A DNA stretch of 46,086 nucleotides from Bacteroidota bacterium (GTDB taxonomy: Bacteria; Bacteroidota; Bacteroidia; Bacteroidales; FEN-979), in the NCBI GenBank assembly GCA_026391715.1, contig JAPLDO010000240.1:1-46086 (forward strand), written 5' to 3'. The notes under the pieces are model-generated. The model saw only the letters and a list, made by a program, of their open reading frames with translations. It was not told where the DNA came from and did no database searches. A program made the translations under genes and the position numbers. Every line of letters starts with the position of its first letter. Position 1 is the first letter of the stretch. Shown in pieces: positions 26,849-35,521 of the stretch.

Positions 26849-29218
26849 ATGAGAAAGATGGTTTTACCCGTCATTGGGATCGCATGTACTTGCTTTCTTA
26901 TGACCTATTTAACATTGTCGGGAACTTGCCAGAATCCGGCGAAAAAATCCGCATCCGATAATACTTCCAAAGAGAATAGTTCATGGCCCAAAGAGATTAA
27001 TACGGCTAACCGAAGGATAATCATCTATCAACCGCAGCCTGATTCACTAATCGGGAATAAACTATATTCAAGGTCAGCCGTTCAGATAATAAAAACAGGC
27101 GAATCCCCCGTTTTCGGAGCCATCTGGGTAATGACAGCCATTAGCGCCGACCGCGAAACGCGTCAGATTATTCTGGTGAATGCAACTATTCTGAATGTCA
27201 GGTTTCCCGGTCAGGATTCTATTCCTAAAGAAAAGATAGAAGCTTTCAGGAATCTGCTTGAAACGGAAATCCCGAAATGGGAAATCAATTCAACCATTGA
27301 TGAATTAACGGCAACATTAAAGGAGAATGCATCGGTAATCAAACAAACCTCCAATTACGACAATACCCCGCCGGAGATTATCTTTACGACCAAACCTACA
27401 ATACTCGTAATGTTTGACGGCGAACCTTCCTTCAAAGCCTTTGACAAATCGGGAATCCAGCGTGCCATCAACACCCCTTTTTTCGTCGTGCAATACCCCA
27501 AAGACAGGCAGTATTACCTCTACGGCAGTACATACTGGTTCAAAACTCTGGATGTTATGAAGGGTGTCTGGACTGCTGTTAAGGATCCTCCGGCAGAAAT
27601 CAGAAAACTTCAAAAAGAAATGCAGGGCAATGATTCTGTCGCTGAACCCAAAGCTACCGCGCAATCAAAGGATAAGGCAAAAGAGCAGAAAGTTATACCA
27701 CAAATCATAGTTCGGACCAAACCCGCAGAACTTTTACAGTCAGATGGAACGCCTGATTTCGCACCCATTCAGGGAACGCAACTGCTTTACATGACCAATA
27801 CCGACAACAATATCTTCATGACCATTGACAAGCAATTGTACTACATCCTGATCTCAGGGCGATGGTATTCTGCGCCTGCGATGACTGGTCCCTGGACATT
27901 TAGTGCATCAGATAAATTGCCAGCCGATTTCGCAAAGATCCCGGAAGGGTCGGATAAAGATATTGTACTCGCCTCTGTTGCAGGAACAGATGCGGCAAAA
28001 GAGGCTGTGATGGACGCTCAGATTCCGCAAACAGCGGCAGTTGACAGAAAAACTGCCACCTGCACTGTAAAATACGACGGCGATCCAAAGTTTGTACAGA
28101 TCAAAGGCGCCCTGCTCTATCGTGCAGCCAACACCGGTTCCACAGTGATCTTGTCGAACAAAACCTACTACGTATGTGAGAGCGCTGTCTGGTTTACGGG
28201 AGCCGCCCCGGATGGACCGTGGGCTGTTGCTACTGAGATCCCCGCTGAGATTCAGAAAATACCCCCCGAAGATCCTGCATACAATGTGAAGTACGTTTAC
28301 ATTTATGATGTTCAGCCTACGGTGGTTTACATGGGATATGTACCCGGTTATATGGGTTGCTACGTTTACGGTCCAACAATTGTTTACGGCGCCGGTTATT
28401 CTTATCCAGGCTGGTATGGCTCCTACTATTATCCACGACCAGTTACCTGGGGTTTCAGCATGAACTATAATCCATGGACTGGTTGGAGCATGGGCTTTGG
28501 AGTTTCATACCAATGCTTCCATATTGGCTTTGGAAGTCCGATGTACCATGGCGGCTGGTGGGGACCACCCATGTATCGCCCGCCTTATGCAATGACATAC
28601 AACCATTATTACGGAAGAGGTCCGGTTTACGTGCGGAATACGAATATCACCGTAAATAATTACAACCGGAATAATTTTAGCCAGAACAACATTTACAATA
28701 ATCATAACCGCGGCGTACAGCCGGTTGGCAACCCGGCGAACAGACAACCAGGAACATCGGGAACATTTCCGTCAACAAAGCCTGCCAACCAACCTGGATC
28801 GCGACAAGGCGCAGGACAGAGTCCTACGCGTGATGTGCAGTCTGGTCAGGATAATCGCGCAACCAGATCACCGGGTACAAAGAACAACGTTTATACCGAC
28901 CGTAGTGGAAATGTTTACCGTAACGACGGGAACAAATGGGAACAGAATACCGGTAAAAACTGGCAGCAGGCTGACCGGTCGTCATCGTCTGTAAAACCGG
29001 GCAATCCCACCTCCCCTTCACCAAAACCTGCCGATACAAGACAAACGCCTTCAACTCGTGAATCTTCAGGTTTTGATCGTCAGCAGATGGATCGCCAAAG
29101 CCAGCAACGCGACAGAGGAGCCCAAAACCAGATTAATAACGCCAATTTTCAGCGCAGCAGCGGCGGAAATCGCAGTAGCTTTGGCGGCGGCGGAGGAACA
29201 AGGGGAGGAAGAAGATAA
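26849..29218 (+). CDS. Secreted three-repeat protein (carbohydrate-binding V/XII-like family)
   Basis: 789 residues with a signal sequence and possible lipid Cys at the N-terminus (FLMTYLTLSGTC). It has three degenerate repeats at about 175-255, 287-365 and 405-470. Each has a DGEP or DGxP, then NT, then a YY and a GPW-type end; the last repeat is followed by YVYIYDVQPTVVYMGYVPGY. After that comes a Tyr/Gly-rich segment (~495-590) and an Asn/Gln/Ser/Gly-rich low-complexity tail ending GGGGGTRGGRR. Databases hold this family under a carbohydrate-binding label, but no binding has been shown as far as I know. It probably acts in the envelope or outside the cell. Confidence 0.72.
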   Translation: MRKMVLPVIGIACTCFLMTYLTLSGTCQNPAKKSASDNTSKENSSWPKEINTANRRIIIYQPQPDSLIGNKLYSRSAVQIIKTGESPVFGAIWVMTAISADRETRQIILVNATILNVRFPGQDSIPKEKIEAFRNLLETEIPKWEINSTIDELTATLKENASVIKQTSNYDNTPPEIIFTTKPTILVMFDGEPSFKAFDKSGIQRAINTPFFVVQYPKDRQYYLYGSTYWFKTLDVMKGVWTAVKDPPAEIRKLQKEMQGNDSVAEPKATAQSKDKAKEQKVIPQIIVRTKPAELLQSDGTPDFAPIQGTQLLYMTNTDNNIFMTIDKQLYYILISGRWYSAPAMTGPWTFSASDKLPADFAKIPEGSDKDIVLASVAGTDAAKEAVMDAQIPQTAAVDRKTATCTVKYDGDPKFVQIKGALLYRAANTGSTVILSNKTYYVCESAVWFTGAAPDGPWAVATEIPAEIQKIPPEDPAYNVKYVYIYDVQPTVVYMGYVPGYMGCYVYGPTIVYGAGYSYPGWYGSYYYPRPVTWGFSMNYNPWTGWSMGFGVSYQCFHIGFGSPMYHGGWWGPPMYRPPYAMTYNHYYGRGPVYVRNTNITVNNYNRNNFSQNNIYNNHNRGVQPVGNPANRQPGTSGTFPSTKPANQPGSRQGAGQSPTRDVQSGQDNRATRSPGTKNNVYTDRSGNVYRNDGNKWEQNTGKNWQQADRSSSSVKPGNPTSPSPKPADTRQTPSTRESSGFDRQQMDRQSQQRDRGAQNQINNANFQRSSGGNRSSFGGGGGTRGGRR

Positions 29219-29257
29219 CCAGCCATTATCTGTGTTAATAAACAAATATTCAGGACT

Positions 29258-30040
29258 ATGAAACATTGTTGTATTTCGTTGATAATATTCTGGTTGATTT
29301 TGCCGTCGGTTTACGCTCAGGACTCAGTCAGGTTTGCCGGAAGCGAAAATAAAAAAGAGATTTCACTGAAACCATACCATCGGAATGTGATCAAATTCAA
29401 TCCAACTCCGATGCTTATCTGGACAAGTTCAAAGAATATCACTTTTAGTTACGAAAGGGTATTAAATCATAACCAATCTCTGGTTGTTCAACTTGGGTAT
29501 CTTGAATTTCCCGCGCTTTTCAAAGATACTATTCTTCACCTTGTTTCGATCTCAAGCCATCAGAAATGGGGAATAAATTTCCTTGTTGAATACCGTTTTT
29601 ATCCTGGAAAACGAAACAGGCGACCCGCTCCCGACGGACTTTATCTGGGACCCTACCTTTCCTATTATGGGTTTCACTTCAAAAACGGGCTTGATGTGTT
29701 GAATACCAATACTGACGCTCATGCAAGGCTGACAGGAGATTTCAATATCGCAAACCTTGGTCTGAGTCTTGGCTACCAATTTATTTTCTGGAAACGGATT
29801 TCTCTCGATCTTCTTTTGTTTGGTCCTTCGTTCAGCATGATTTCTGCCGACTTTCGTCTTGATGGCGATTTGGACGCAAGCAAGATCAGCGAAATTGATA
29901 AAGAGATAATCAATAAACTGATCGAAAAATTTCCAATTATAGGGACACTTTTCAGCGGGGAAGAACTCCGATACACAGGCTACAAAATGCAATTAAGCCC
30001 TGGTTTCAGATACTCAATTCAGTTCGGATTTCACTTTTGA
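29258..30040 (+). CDS. DUF3575-like outer-membrane protein
   Basis: 260 residues with a signal peptide (1-20, ending VYAQ). The sequence opens with RNVIKFNPTPMLIW and ITFSYERVL, the pattern of DUF3575 barrels, and ends with an amphipathic strand and Phe (SIQFGFHF), as needed for outer-membrane insertion. There is no known ligand. It follows the three-repeat protein by 39 bases and converges with ppnP. Confidence 0.6.
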   Translation: MKHCCISLIIFWLILPSVYAQDSVRFAGSENKKEISLKPYHRNVIKFNPTPMLIWTSSKNITFSYERVLNHNQSLVVQLGYLEFPALFKDTILHLVSISSHQKWGINFLVEYRFYPGKRNRRPAPDGLYLGPYLSYYGFHFKNGLDVLNTNTDAHARLTGDFNIANLGLSLGYQFIFWKRISLDLLLFGPSFSMISADFRLDGDLDASKISEIDKEIINKLIEKFPIIGTLFSGEELRYTGYKMQLSPGFRYSIQFGFHF

Positions 30041-30069
30041 AAGCCCAAGATTCCTGCTTTAGCCGGAGG

Positions 30070-30351
30070 TTACCGATACAGACAAAGATAAGCCGCATCA
30101 GCAGCTATCCTCAGCCTGAATTTTTTATCCTTAGGCACGATGAAAGTATCAAACGGTTTATAATATTTCCATTCCGGTTCGTCGGGAAGTTGAACTTCCA
30201 TTACACCTGAAATTACAGTCATGTATTCAACCGTTGAAGTCCCAAATTCATATTCACCCGGCGCCATAACTCCCATCGTTGCGGGTCCTTCAGTCGTGGT
30301 GAAGGCAATGGATTTTACCTTTCCGTCGAAATATTCATTTGTTTTGAACAT
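30070..30351 (-). CDS. ppnP: Pyrimidine/purine nucleoside phosphorylase
   Basis: A 93-residue small cupin of the PpnP (YaiE) family: [11 protein letters not shown] at the start, [22 protein letters not shown] with the conserved acidic residues, and [13 protein letters not shown]. The family splits nucleosides with phosphate to free base and ribose-1-phosphate. Full length. It is the last gene of a minus-strand group (DUF4136 protein, barrel protein, ppnP). Confidence 0.93.
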   Translation of the reverse strand: MFKTNEYFDGKVKSIAFTTTEGPATMGVMAPGEYEFGTSTVEYMTVISGVMEVQLPDEPEWKYYKPFDTFIVPKDKKFRLRIAADAAYLCLYR

Positions 30352-30392
30352 AGCTTTTCTTATGTATTCAAATAAGCCAATTGTGGTTTAAA

Positions 30393-31043
30393 TTAACGAA
30401 CAATGAGAACCAGTCCGACCTTCAAATTCATCATCTGAAGATTTTTTGAAGCCCAGTTGTTGGCAAATTCAATTTTATTTGTGGTCCATTTGTAATTAAA
30501 TGCAACCAATGCGCCCCAGCTTGAATAGTTTCCAAACTTAATGAGGGCTCCAACTTCTGGCGTCAGTGAAAAGTCCCATCTGGTTTTATATATGTCATAT
30601 TCCTGGATCATAAGGTGATGTTCCATATAGTCGCCTCCGATGCCAAGACCAATATATGGAGAAACCATTTTTCCCGGCATAATATGGTATGCAATGACTC
30701 CCTGAAATGGCACCATCCATGTAAAGCGGTAGTTGGTGGCTGTTATTGCTCCGCCATCTTCACCATAATATGTTTCATAACCGTAACTCTGGCTTACGCG
30801 CTGCCATAAAATGTTGAAACCTGCAACCAGACCTCCTTTAATAAAATACCGTCCGCCAAGGTCAAAACCTGCGGGACTGGCATTGCCGACCCATTTGTTG
30901 AAATCACCCATGGTGAAGGTGGTATTCCAGGAAAATGTATAATAGGAACCTGGCGTGAATCCCAGTGATGAAGGCGTATCCTGTGCCTTAGCGACGCTTA
31001 CAGTTATGACCATCGCAAGAATAGCAATAAATATCTTTTTCAT
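30393..31043 (-). CDS. Outer-membrane beta-barrel protein
   Basis: 216 residues with a signal peptide (KKIFIAILAMVITVSVAKAQ) and a string of amphipathic strands with aromatic residues (FIKGGLVAGFNILWQ, MVSPYIGLGIGGDYM). It belongs to the general porin-like small-barrel class. Specific function unknown. It starts 20 bases after the DUF4136 gene, so co-transcription is likely. Confidence 0.78.
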   Translation of the reverse strand: MKKIFIAILAMVITVSVAKAQDTPSSLGFTPGSYYTFSWNTTFTMGDFNKWVGNASPAGFDLGGRYFIKGGLVAGFNILWQRVSQSYGYETYYGEDGGAITATNYRFTWMVPFQGVIAYHIMPGKMVSPYIGLGIGGDYMEHHLMIQEYDIYKTRWDFSLTPEVGALIKFGNYSSWGALVAFNYKWTTNKIEFANNWASKNLQMMNLKVGLVLIVR

Positions 31044-31063
31044 ATAGAAGCTTGTTTATATTA

Positions 31064-31693
31064 TTAATGTTGAACCGGAAAACCAGTTGTTTGCTTAAAT
31101 GCCTGATCAATGCACTGCTCTATCTGGGCAGTAGTGTGATCTCCTGTAAGCAGCCCGCGAATATAGGCATTCCACCGCACAGGAATTTTTTTATCCGTAG
31201 TCGGATGTTTAACATCCATCATGTCAATAAGGATAGTGCCAGTGGAATAGGTAGTAATGTAAGTGGGATAATAGGGGTAGTAGTAACCGCCGCCACCCCA
31301 GTAATTTGGAGGGTAATAACCCGGATAACCCCAGTACCAACCGGGATAGTAAACATTGATGTTGACATTTTTAATATATGAAACTCCGATATACAAATCA
31401 GCGGTTTTCGCATTGGTAGTTCTTTGGTACCCCCTGCTTGTCATATTTTGTGAAATCCGGGCAGTAAGCGCCTGAATATCTGCGCTGGTTTTCATTCCAC
31501 TGTCTTTGTCAGAAATTACCGCGATGGAGTCGCTCATGTAATAGTAAGTGAATTTTGTTAAATCAACCGACGTATCATATTTGGTGTAGATTACCAAATC
31601 TTCGAGCAACCTGTCTGATGATGGCGGGTACTTTGTACATGAGGCGAGGAACAGTCCTGCGCCAAGCAAAAGAAGAATCAGTTTTGTTTTCAT
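31064..31693 (-). CDS. DUF4136 lipoprotein
   Basis: 209 residues with a lipobox (LFLASC) at about residue 19 and a DUF4136 domain (DLTKFTYYYMSDSIAV, LTARISQNMTSRGYQ, ADLYIGVSYIKNVNI). It contains a Tyr/Trp/Gly/Pro-rich insert near 118-145. Members are envelope lipoproteins of unknown role. It is the first gene of the minus-strand group and has a likely promoter box just upstream. Confidence 0.82.
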   Translation of the reverse strand: MKTKLILLLLGAGLFLASCTKYPPSSDRLLEDLVIYTKYDTSVDLTKFTYYYMSDSIAVISDKDSGMKTSADIQALTARISQNMTSRGYQRTTNAKTADLYIGVSYIKNVNINVYYPGWYWGYPGYYPPNYWGGGGYYYPYYPTYITTYSTGTILIDMMDVKHPTTDKKIPVRWNAYIRGLLTGDHTTAQIEQCIDQAFKQTTGFPVQH

Positions 31694-31714
31694 AATGATT
31701 TAGATTTGTTGGTG

Positions 31715-31722
31715 CAAATATA
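31715..31722 (-). promoter_or_regulatory. Candidate Bacteroidota -7 box for DUF4136 gene
   Basis: On the minus strand TATATTTG, matching TAnnTTTG, lies 21 bases before the start codon, a typical short leader. No clear -33 box was found. Confidence 0.45.
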
Positions 31723-31889
31723 TTGAATAATTGGTTGACTGCTGAATTATTTTGAAATTGGAAAGACATACAGAAGTAAAAAGAAATCGCATTAGTAAGA
31801 ACGCATGGAGGAATTAGTCCCTTCCTTTTTGGGATGGGATCAAGGGTGGCGACCTGGAGTGATTTAATGCAGGTTATCAAAATAATACG

Positions 31890-31897
31890 TATCTTTG
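31890..31897 (+). promoter_or_regulatory. Candidate Bacteroidota -7 box for RNA helicase
   Basis: TATCTTTG matches TAnnTTTG, 75 bases before the helicase start codon. A leader of about 65-70 bases would fit a cold-shock-type helicase gene, but no structure was demonstrated. Confidence 0.4.
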
Positions 31898-31972
31898 CAG
31901 CGAAATAATCAGTGTCTGAGGTCAGATAAATCCGATTAACATTTCCCTCCCTCCCTCACATTAAATAACAAC

Positions 31973-33955
31973 ATGATCACATTTGAAGAACTGGGCATCG
32001 ACACCGATATCGTGCTTGCCTTGGTTGAACTTGGTTTTGAAAACCCTATGCCCGTGCAGGAGAAGGTCATTCCACTGCTACTCGGACCAAAAACAGATAT
32101 CGTGGCGCTTGCCCAGACAGGAACAGGAAAAACTGCCGCTTATGGGTTGCCTATCATTCAGAAATCCGACACAGGAGGACACATCCCGCAGGCGCTAATC
32201 CTTTGCCCTACCCGCGAACTCTGCATGCAAATTGCAGGCGACCTGAACGATTTTGCAAAATATGTTGATGATCTTCATATCCTTCCGGTATATGGCGGCG
32301 CCAGTATCGAAAACCAGGTTAAAGCGCTGAAAAAAGGGGTTCAGATTGTGGTGGCAACTCCCGGCAGGCTTCTTGACCTTATCCGCCGCAAAGCGATTAA
32401 ACTTCGCGAGGTTCATACGGTCGTTCTCGATGAAGCCGATGAAATGCTGAATATGGGCTTTCTCGACAGCATTAACGACATTCTCGCTGAAGTGCCCGAT
32501 GAACGTAGCACACTGCTTTTTTCAGCAACCATGCCCAACGAGGTTGCAACCATTGCCAGGAACTACATGCGCTCGCCCATCGAAATCACTATCGGTAACC
32601 GGAATTCCGGCGCTGAAAATATAAAACACCTCTATTACACTGTTCATGCAAGAGATAAATATACAGCCCTCAAAAGAATAGTTGATTTTTATCCGTCAGT
32701 TTATGGAATCGTATTCTGTAGAACGCGAATAGATACCCAGGAAATAGCCGATAAACTTATCGCCGACGGCTATAATGCCGACGCATTACATGGCGATCTG
32801 TCGCAGGCGCAACGCGACAGCGTGATGCAGAAATTCCGAATCCGCCATACGCAACTACTCGTTGCTACCGACGTTGCCGCCCGCGGACTCGACGTTGACG
32901 ACCTTACACATATCATTAATTACGCTCTTCCCGACGATATTCAGGCATATACCCACCGCAGCGGCCGTACTGGTCGCGCCGGTAAAGCCGGAATCTCAAT
33001 CGCCATTATCAATCTGAAGGAAAAACATCTTATCAGGCAAATCGAAAAACTGATCGGCAAACCATTTGTCGCAGCCAAAGTCCCTGGCGGCAGGGAAATT
33101 TGCGAAAAACAGCTCTTCAACCTGATTAATAAAATGGAAAATGTAGAGATCGAACATACCGACATAGATCCATTTCTGCCCGCCATTTACCGCAAACTCG
33201 AATGGCTCGAAAAGGAAGACGTCATCAAACGCTTTGTTGCGCTCGAATTTAACCGCTTCCTCGAATATTACCGTAATGCAAAAGACATCAACGTAAATGA
33301 GGAAAAACATAGCGAAACCTCCAGGGACAGGGAAGATCGGCGTGGACCAAGAAAGGAAGTTTCGAGTTTTGCGCGACTATCAATAAACATCGGAAAAGCT
33401 GACGGACTTTTTCCAAACAACCTTATCGAACTTATAAATGCCAACAGCCCCGGGAAACGTATAAGAATCGGAGATATCAGCCTTGGTAAAAACGATGGAG
33501 TATTTGAAGTTGACAGTGAATTTGCCAAATTCCTTGTGCAGAACCTCGGCGACGCCGAATTCCATGGGACTAACCTTGTAGTCAATTTTGTTAAAGGGCA
33601 GGAGCAGGTGCAGGTTAATGAACGCAGAAGTTTCAAGGAAAAGAAAAAGGAAGATAATCCTCCCTTTGAAAAACGTTCTTTTGAAAAACGTTCTTTTGAA
33701 AAACGATCTTCTGAAAAACCATCTTTTGAAAAACGTCCTTTTGAAAAACGATCTTCTGAAAAACGATCTTCTGAAAAACCATCTTTTGAAAAACGATCTT
33801 TTGAAAAACGTCCTTTTGAAAAACGGGTTGTTGAAAAGGATTCAAACAGCGGCGATGGCTTCCAGAAAAGCAAAGGGTATAAAAATGTACAAGAGTTAAT
33901 GGATTTGTCTGGCGCCGACAAGGGCAAACCCAGTAAGAAAAAGAAACGCAAATAG
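31973..33955 (+). CDS. DEAD-box RNA helicase (DeaD/CsdA-like)
   Basis: 660 residues. The Q-motif region is at 1-30, Walker A AQTGTGKT at 47-54, DEAD at 153-156, SAT at 184-186, and the C-terminal helicase domain carries ARGLDVDDLTHI and HRSGRTGRAG. A DbpA-type RNA-binding domain lies at about 465-550 (SFARLSINIGKADG to LVVNFV). A basic tail holds 11 tandem five-residue units of the F-E-K-R type (564-618) and then a Lys-rich end. It unwinds RNA in ribosome assembly or cold adaptation. The tail is presumably a disordered RNA-binding arm. Confidence 0.93.
   Translation: MITFEELGIDTDIVLALVELGFENPMPVQEKVIPLLLGPKTDIVALAQTGTGKTAAYGLPIIQKSDTGGHIPQALILCPTRELCMQIAGDLNDFAKYVDDLHILPVYGGASIENQVKALKKGVQIVVATPGRLLDLIRRKAIKLREVHTVVLDEADEMLNMGFLDSINDILAEVPDERSTLLFSATMPNEVATIARNYMRSPIEITIGNRNSGAENIKHLYYTVHARDKYTALKRIVDFYPSVYGIVFCRTRIDTQEIADKLIADGYNADALHGDLSQAQRDSVMQKFRIRHTQLLVATDVAARGLDVDDLTHIINYALPDDIQAYTHRSGRTGRAGKAGISIAIINLKEKHLIRQIEKLIGKPFVAAKVPGGREICEKQLFNLINKMENVEIEHTDIDPFLPAIYRKLEWLEKEDVIKRFVALEFNRFLEYYRNAKDINVNEEKHSETSRDREDRRGPRKEVSSFARLSINIGKADGLFPNNLIELINANSPGKRIRIGDISLGKNDGVFEVDSEFAKFLVQNLGDAEFHGTNLVVNFVKGQEQVQVNERRSFKEKKKEDNPPFEKRSFEKRSFEKRSSEKPSFEKRPFEKRSSEKRSSEKPSFEKRSFEKRPFEKRVVEKDSNSGDGFQKSKGYKNVQELMDLSGADKGKPSKKKKRK
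33662..33826 (+). repeat. 15-bp coding tandem repeat (11 units, FEKR-type)
   Basis: Eleven 15-base units, each [S/P]-[F/S]-E-K-[R/P], in frame with the helicase, plus one decayed unit after it. Because 15 is a multiple of three, all other frames are also open here, which creates false reading frames on both strands. Confidence 0.92.
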
Positions 33956-33963
33956 CTTCGCGA

Positions 33964-34104
33964 TTATTCATCTCTGGCAGGCGCTATTGCTTCATAACCG
34001 ATAGCTGCATCGAAAATCTCATTTACAAACTGTGGGGCAACCATTTGGGTAACGCCAGAATTAGGGCGACTATCGCCATGACCTGCTGCGTACATTTCGA
34101 GCAT
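33964..34104 (-). pseudogene. Possible 3' gene remnant (C-terminal 46 residues)
   Basis: A minus-strand frame begins at an ATG at 34104 and ends at a TAA at 33964-33966. It has protein-like content (MYAAGHGDSRPNSGV, then QFVNEIFDAAIGYEAI). Upstream it runs into the repeat element starting near 34100, where the frame continues a short way without a plausible start. It looks like the tail of a gene whose body was lost when the element arrived. The parent family was not recognised. It could also be a short real gene or chance. Confidence 0.4.
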
Positions 34105-34252
34105 TATCCCAAAAGGAAACAATTTGGACTAAAGTCCAGTAACTATCTGGTTATCAATTGTCACTACTTAAGGTAGTGGCAATTCAAGTTGCTGATATAC
34201 CGGGCTTTAGCCAAATATTTGTTTTTATAACCACTATTAGGAGTGGGTTCAT
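34100..34252 (+). mobile_element. Palindromic repeat element, left copy (degenerate)
   Basis: Bases 34114-34215 match the reverse complement of 43760-43863 with very few differences; the match is then weaker out to 34252. Shared parts are the GGACTAAAGTCC palindrome, a central palindrome around TTAAGGTAGTGGCAATT and GGGCTTTAGCC. This copy has a one-base deletion and a transition in its central palindrome and decayed ends, so it is the older copy. It ends 15 bases before the phosphatase stop codon. The remaining DNA between the helicase and the phosphatase holds the gene remnant described separately. Confidence 0.75.
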
Positions 34253-34267
34253 AGATAAAATCATTTA

Positions 34268-35452
34268 TCAATAAAATTTCATAGTAACCTCCTTGAGAAA
34301 TTTCTCTTCAAGAGTTCGGGCAATACGATGCACAACAGTTCTGCGAAGTTCGAGTTCAATAGGCAGCGTTGGATCCTGATGAGCAACGTTGATATTTGTT
34401 CCCACAAGAAAATGAATCTCGTCGCTTTCAAGAATAAAGCGGATGATTTCATCGGCAGGACCTTTACCAGGCGAGTAATTACTGTTGTAATTCTTTAACA
34501 CTTCACTTACTTTACTCAGAGTGAGAATACCTTCTGTGATAAGATCAACGCCATTCATATAGGATACCGGAGGAAGTTCGGGATCAAACATCTCTTTTGC
34601 GTCAATAATCGTTTCGTCCCATTCGCGGGCAACCATGTCGCCTGTTGTGGCTCCGCAGATAATCTTTTTGCCGTCAAACTGTTTCAACAGCCCTGTGAAC
34701 ATCGTATCGTTTTTCGGATCCTGCGGAGGACCGGAAAATATCATAAGTTTCCGCGGTTCCCGAAAATAGATAACTCCGCAACTGATGTCGTCGAGCGGAT
34801 AAAAACTATCATTCTGGTTAGCTTTGTTTATCACCTTGGTTCCCAGTTTTACGGCAGAAATATTATGCTCTTCATGAATAGCGTCTTCAATGTACTTCTG
34901 AAGATTTTCAAGTCCCCAGCCAAGTATGTATTTTTCGGTACCCAACCCCGATTGCGTAACCCCGTCGGAGCAGAATACTATCCTGTCTTCCTTCTTTGGT
35001 TTAAAAGTTGTAGTTAATACCTCCCTTCTCTGATTTCGGTCTTTGCCAAGAATCACACAATTCCATTGCGGTTCAAACAGATGTACCCCCCGAATGATAA
35101 GGGTTTTTGGATTCTCATATTCTATGATTCTTACTTCTCCTTCTACATCAATTTCAATAATGGTGAAAGTTGAAAAATTCATATTCTTAACGCTGTCATA
35201 AGGCAGGGTTTTCATAATAACCTCTGCAATCCGCTGAACGCTTTTATGTTCCCGAGTAAAATTAACAGACAAGGTTGCGGTTAATGTTCCCAACAGATTT
35301 GCCTTGATCCCATGACCCATACCATCAGACAAAACGACAATGATCCGCCCTTCCTCCTTGATCCGACGGGAAATGAAAACATCGCCGCAAACCCGCGCCT
35401 CTCCATGACACTTTTGCTGACAGTTTACCTCGATGAAAAACTTCTCATTCAA
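34268..35452 (-). CDS. SpoIIE-family serine phosphatase, hydrogenase-associated
   Basis: 394 residues. The N-terminal half is a PP2C/SpoIIE phosphatase with metal-binding D24 (CGDVF), D43 in SDGMGHG and FCSDGVTQSG near 170. The C-terminal ~170 residues (from LMIFSGPPQDPKNDTMF) form an extra domain of unknown role, with ICGATTGDMVAREW and MNGVDLITEGI. Three cysteines near the start (C11, C15, C22) are notable in a redox setting. It lies just downstream of the PAS sensor on the same strand. Phosphatases of this type are known neighbours of sensory [FeFe]-hydrogenase-like proteins. The likely role is to dephosphorylate a regulator in response to the sensor; the target is not identified. Confidence 0.85.
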   Translation of the reverse strand: MNEKFFIEVNCQQKCHGEARVCGDVFISRRIKEEGRIIVVLSDGMGHGIKANLLGTLTATLSVNFTREHKSVQRIAEVIMKTLPYDSVKNMNFSTFTIIEIDVEGEVRIIEYENPKTLIIRGVHLFEPQWNCVILGKDRNQRREVLTTTFKPKKEDRIVFCSDGVTQSGLGTEKYILGWGLENLQKYIEDAIHEEHNISAVKLGTKVINKANQNDSFYPLDDISCGVIYFREPRKLMIFSGPPQDPKNDTMFTGLLKQFDGKKIICGATTGDMVAREWDETIIDAKEMFDPELPPVSYMNGVDLITEGILTLSKVSEVLKNYNSNYSPGKGPADEIIRFILESDEIHFLVGTNINVAHQDPTLPIELELRRTVVHRIARTLEEKFLKEVTMKFY

Positions 35453-35488
35453 AACATTTCAATTTTGTAATTTTCTATTCATAAAGTT

Positions 35489-35521
35489 TCGTCCTTCGTC
35501 CCTCGTCCTTCGTCCCTCGTC
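35489..35521. repeat. Short tandem repeat between phosphatase and PAS sensor
   Basis: Two perfect 14-base units (TCGTCCTTCGTCCC) plus a 5-base start of a third lie in the 67-base gap between the two minus-strand genes. The last bases overlap the stop codon of the PAS sensor. It may vary in copy number. Confidence 0.8.

Noticed and set aside
33662-33826. Possible CRISPR-like array
   Set aside because: Units are contiguous 15-mers with no spacers and are in frame within a helicase gene.
33588-33971. Long frames on both strands over the helicase tail (L-L-K-N and F-Q-K type repeats)
   Set aside because: Artefacts of the 15-bp tandem repeat, which stays open in all frames; the helicase frame is the real one.
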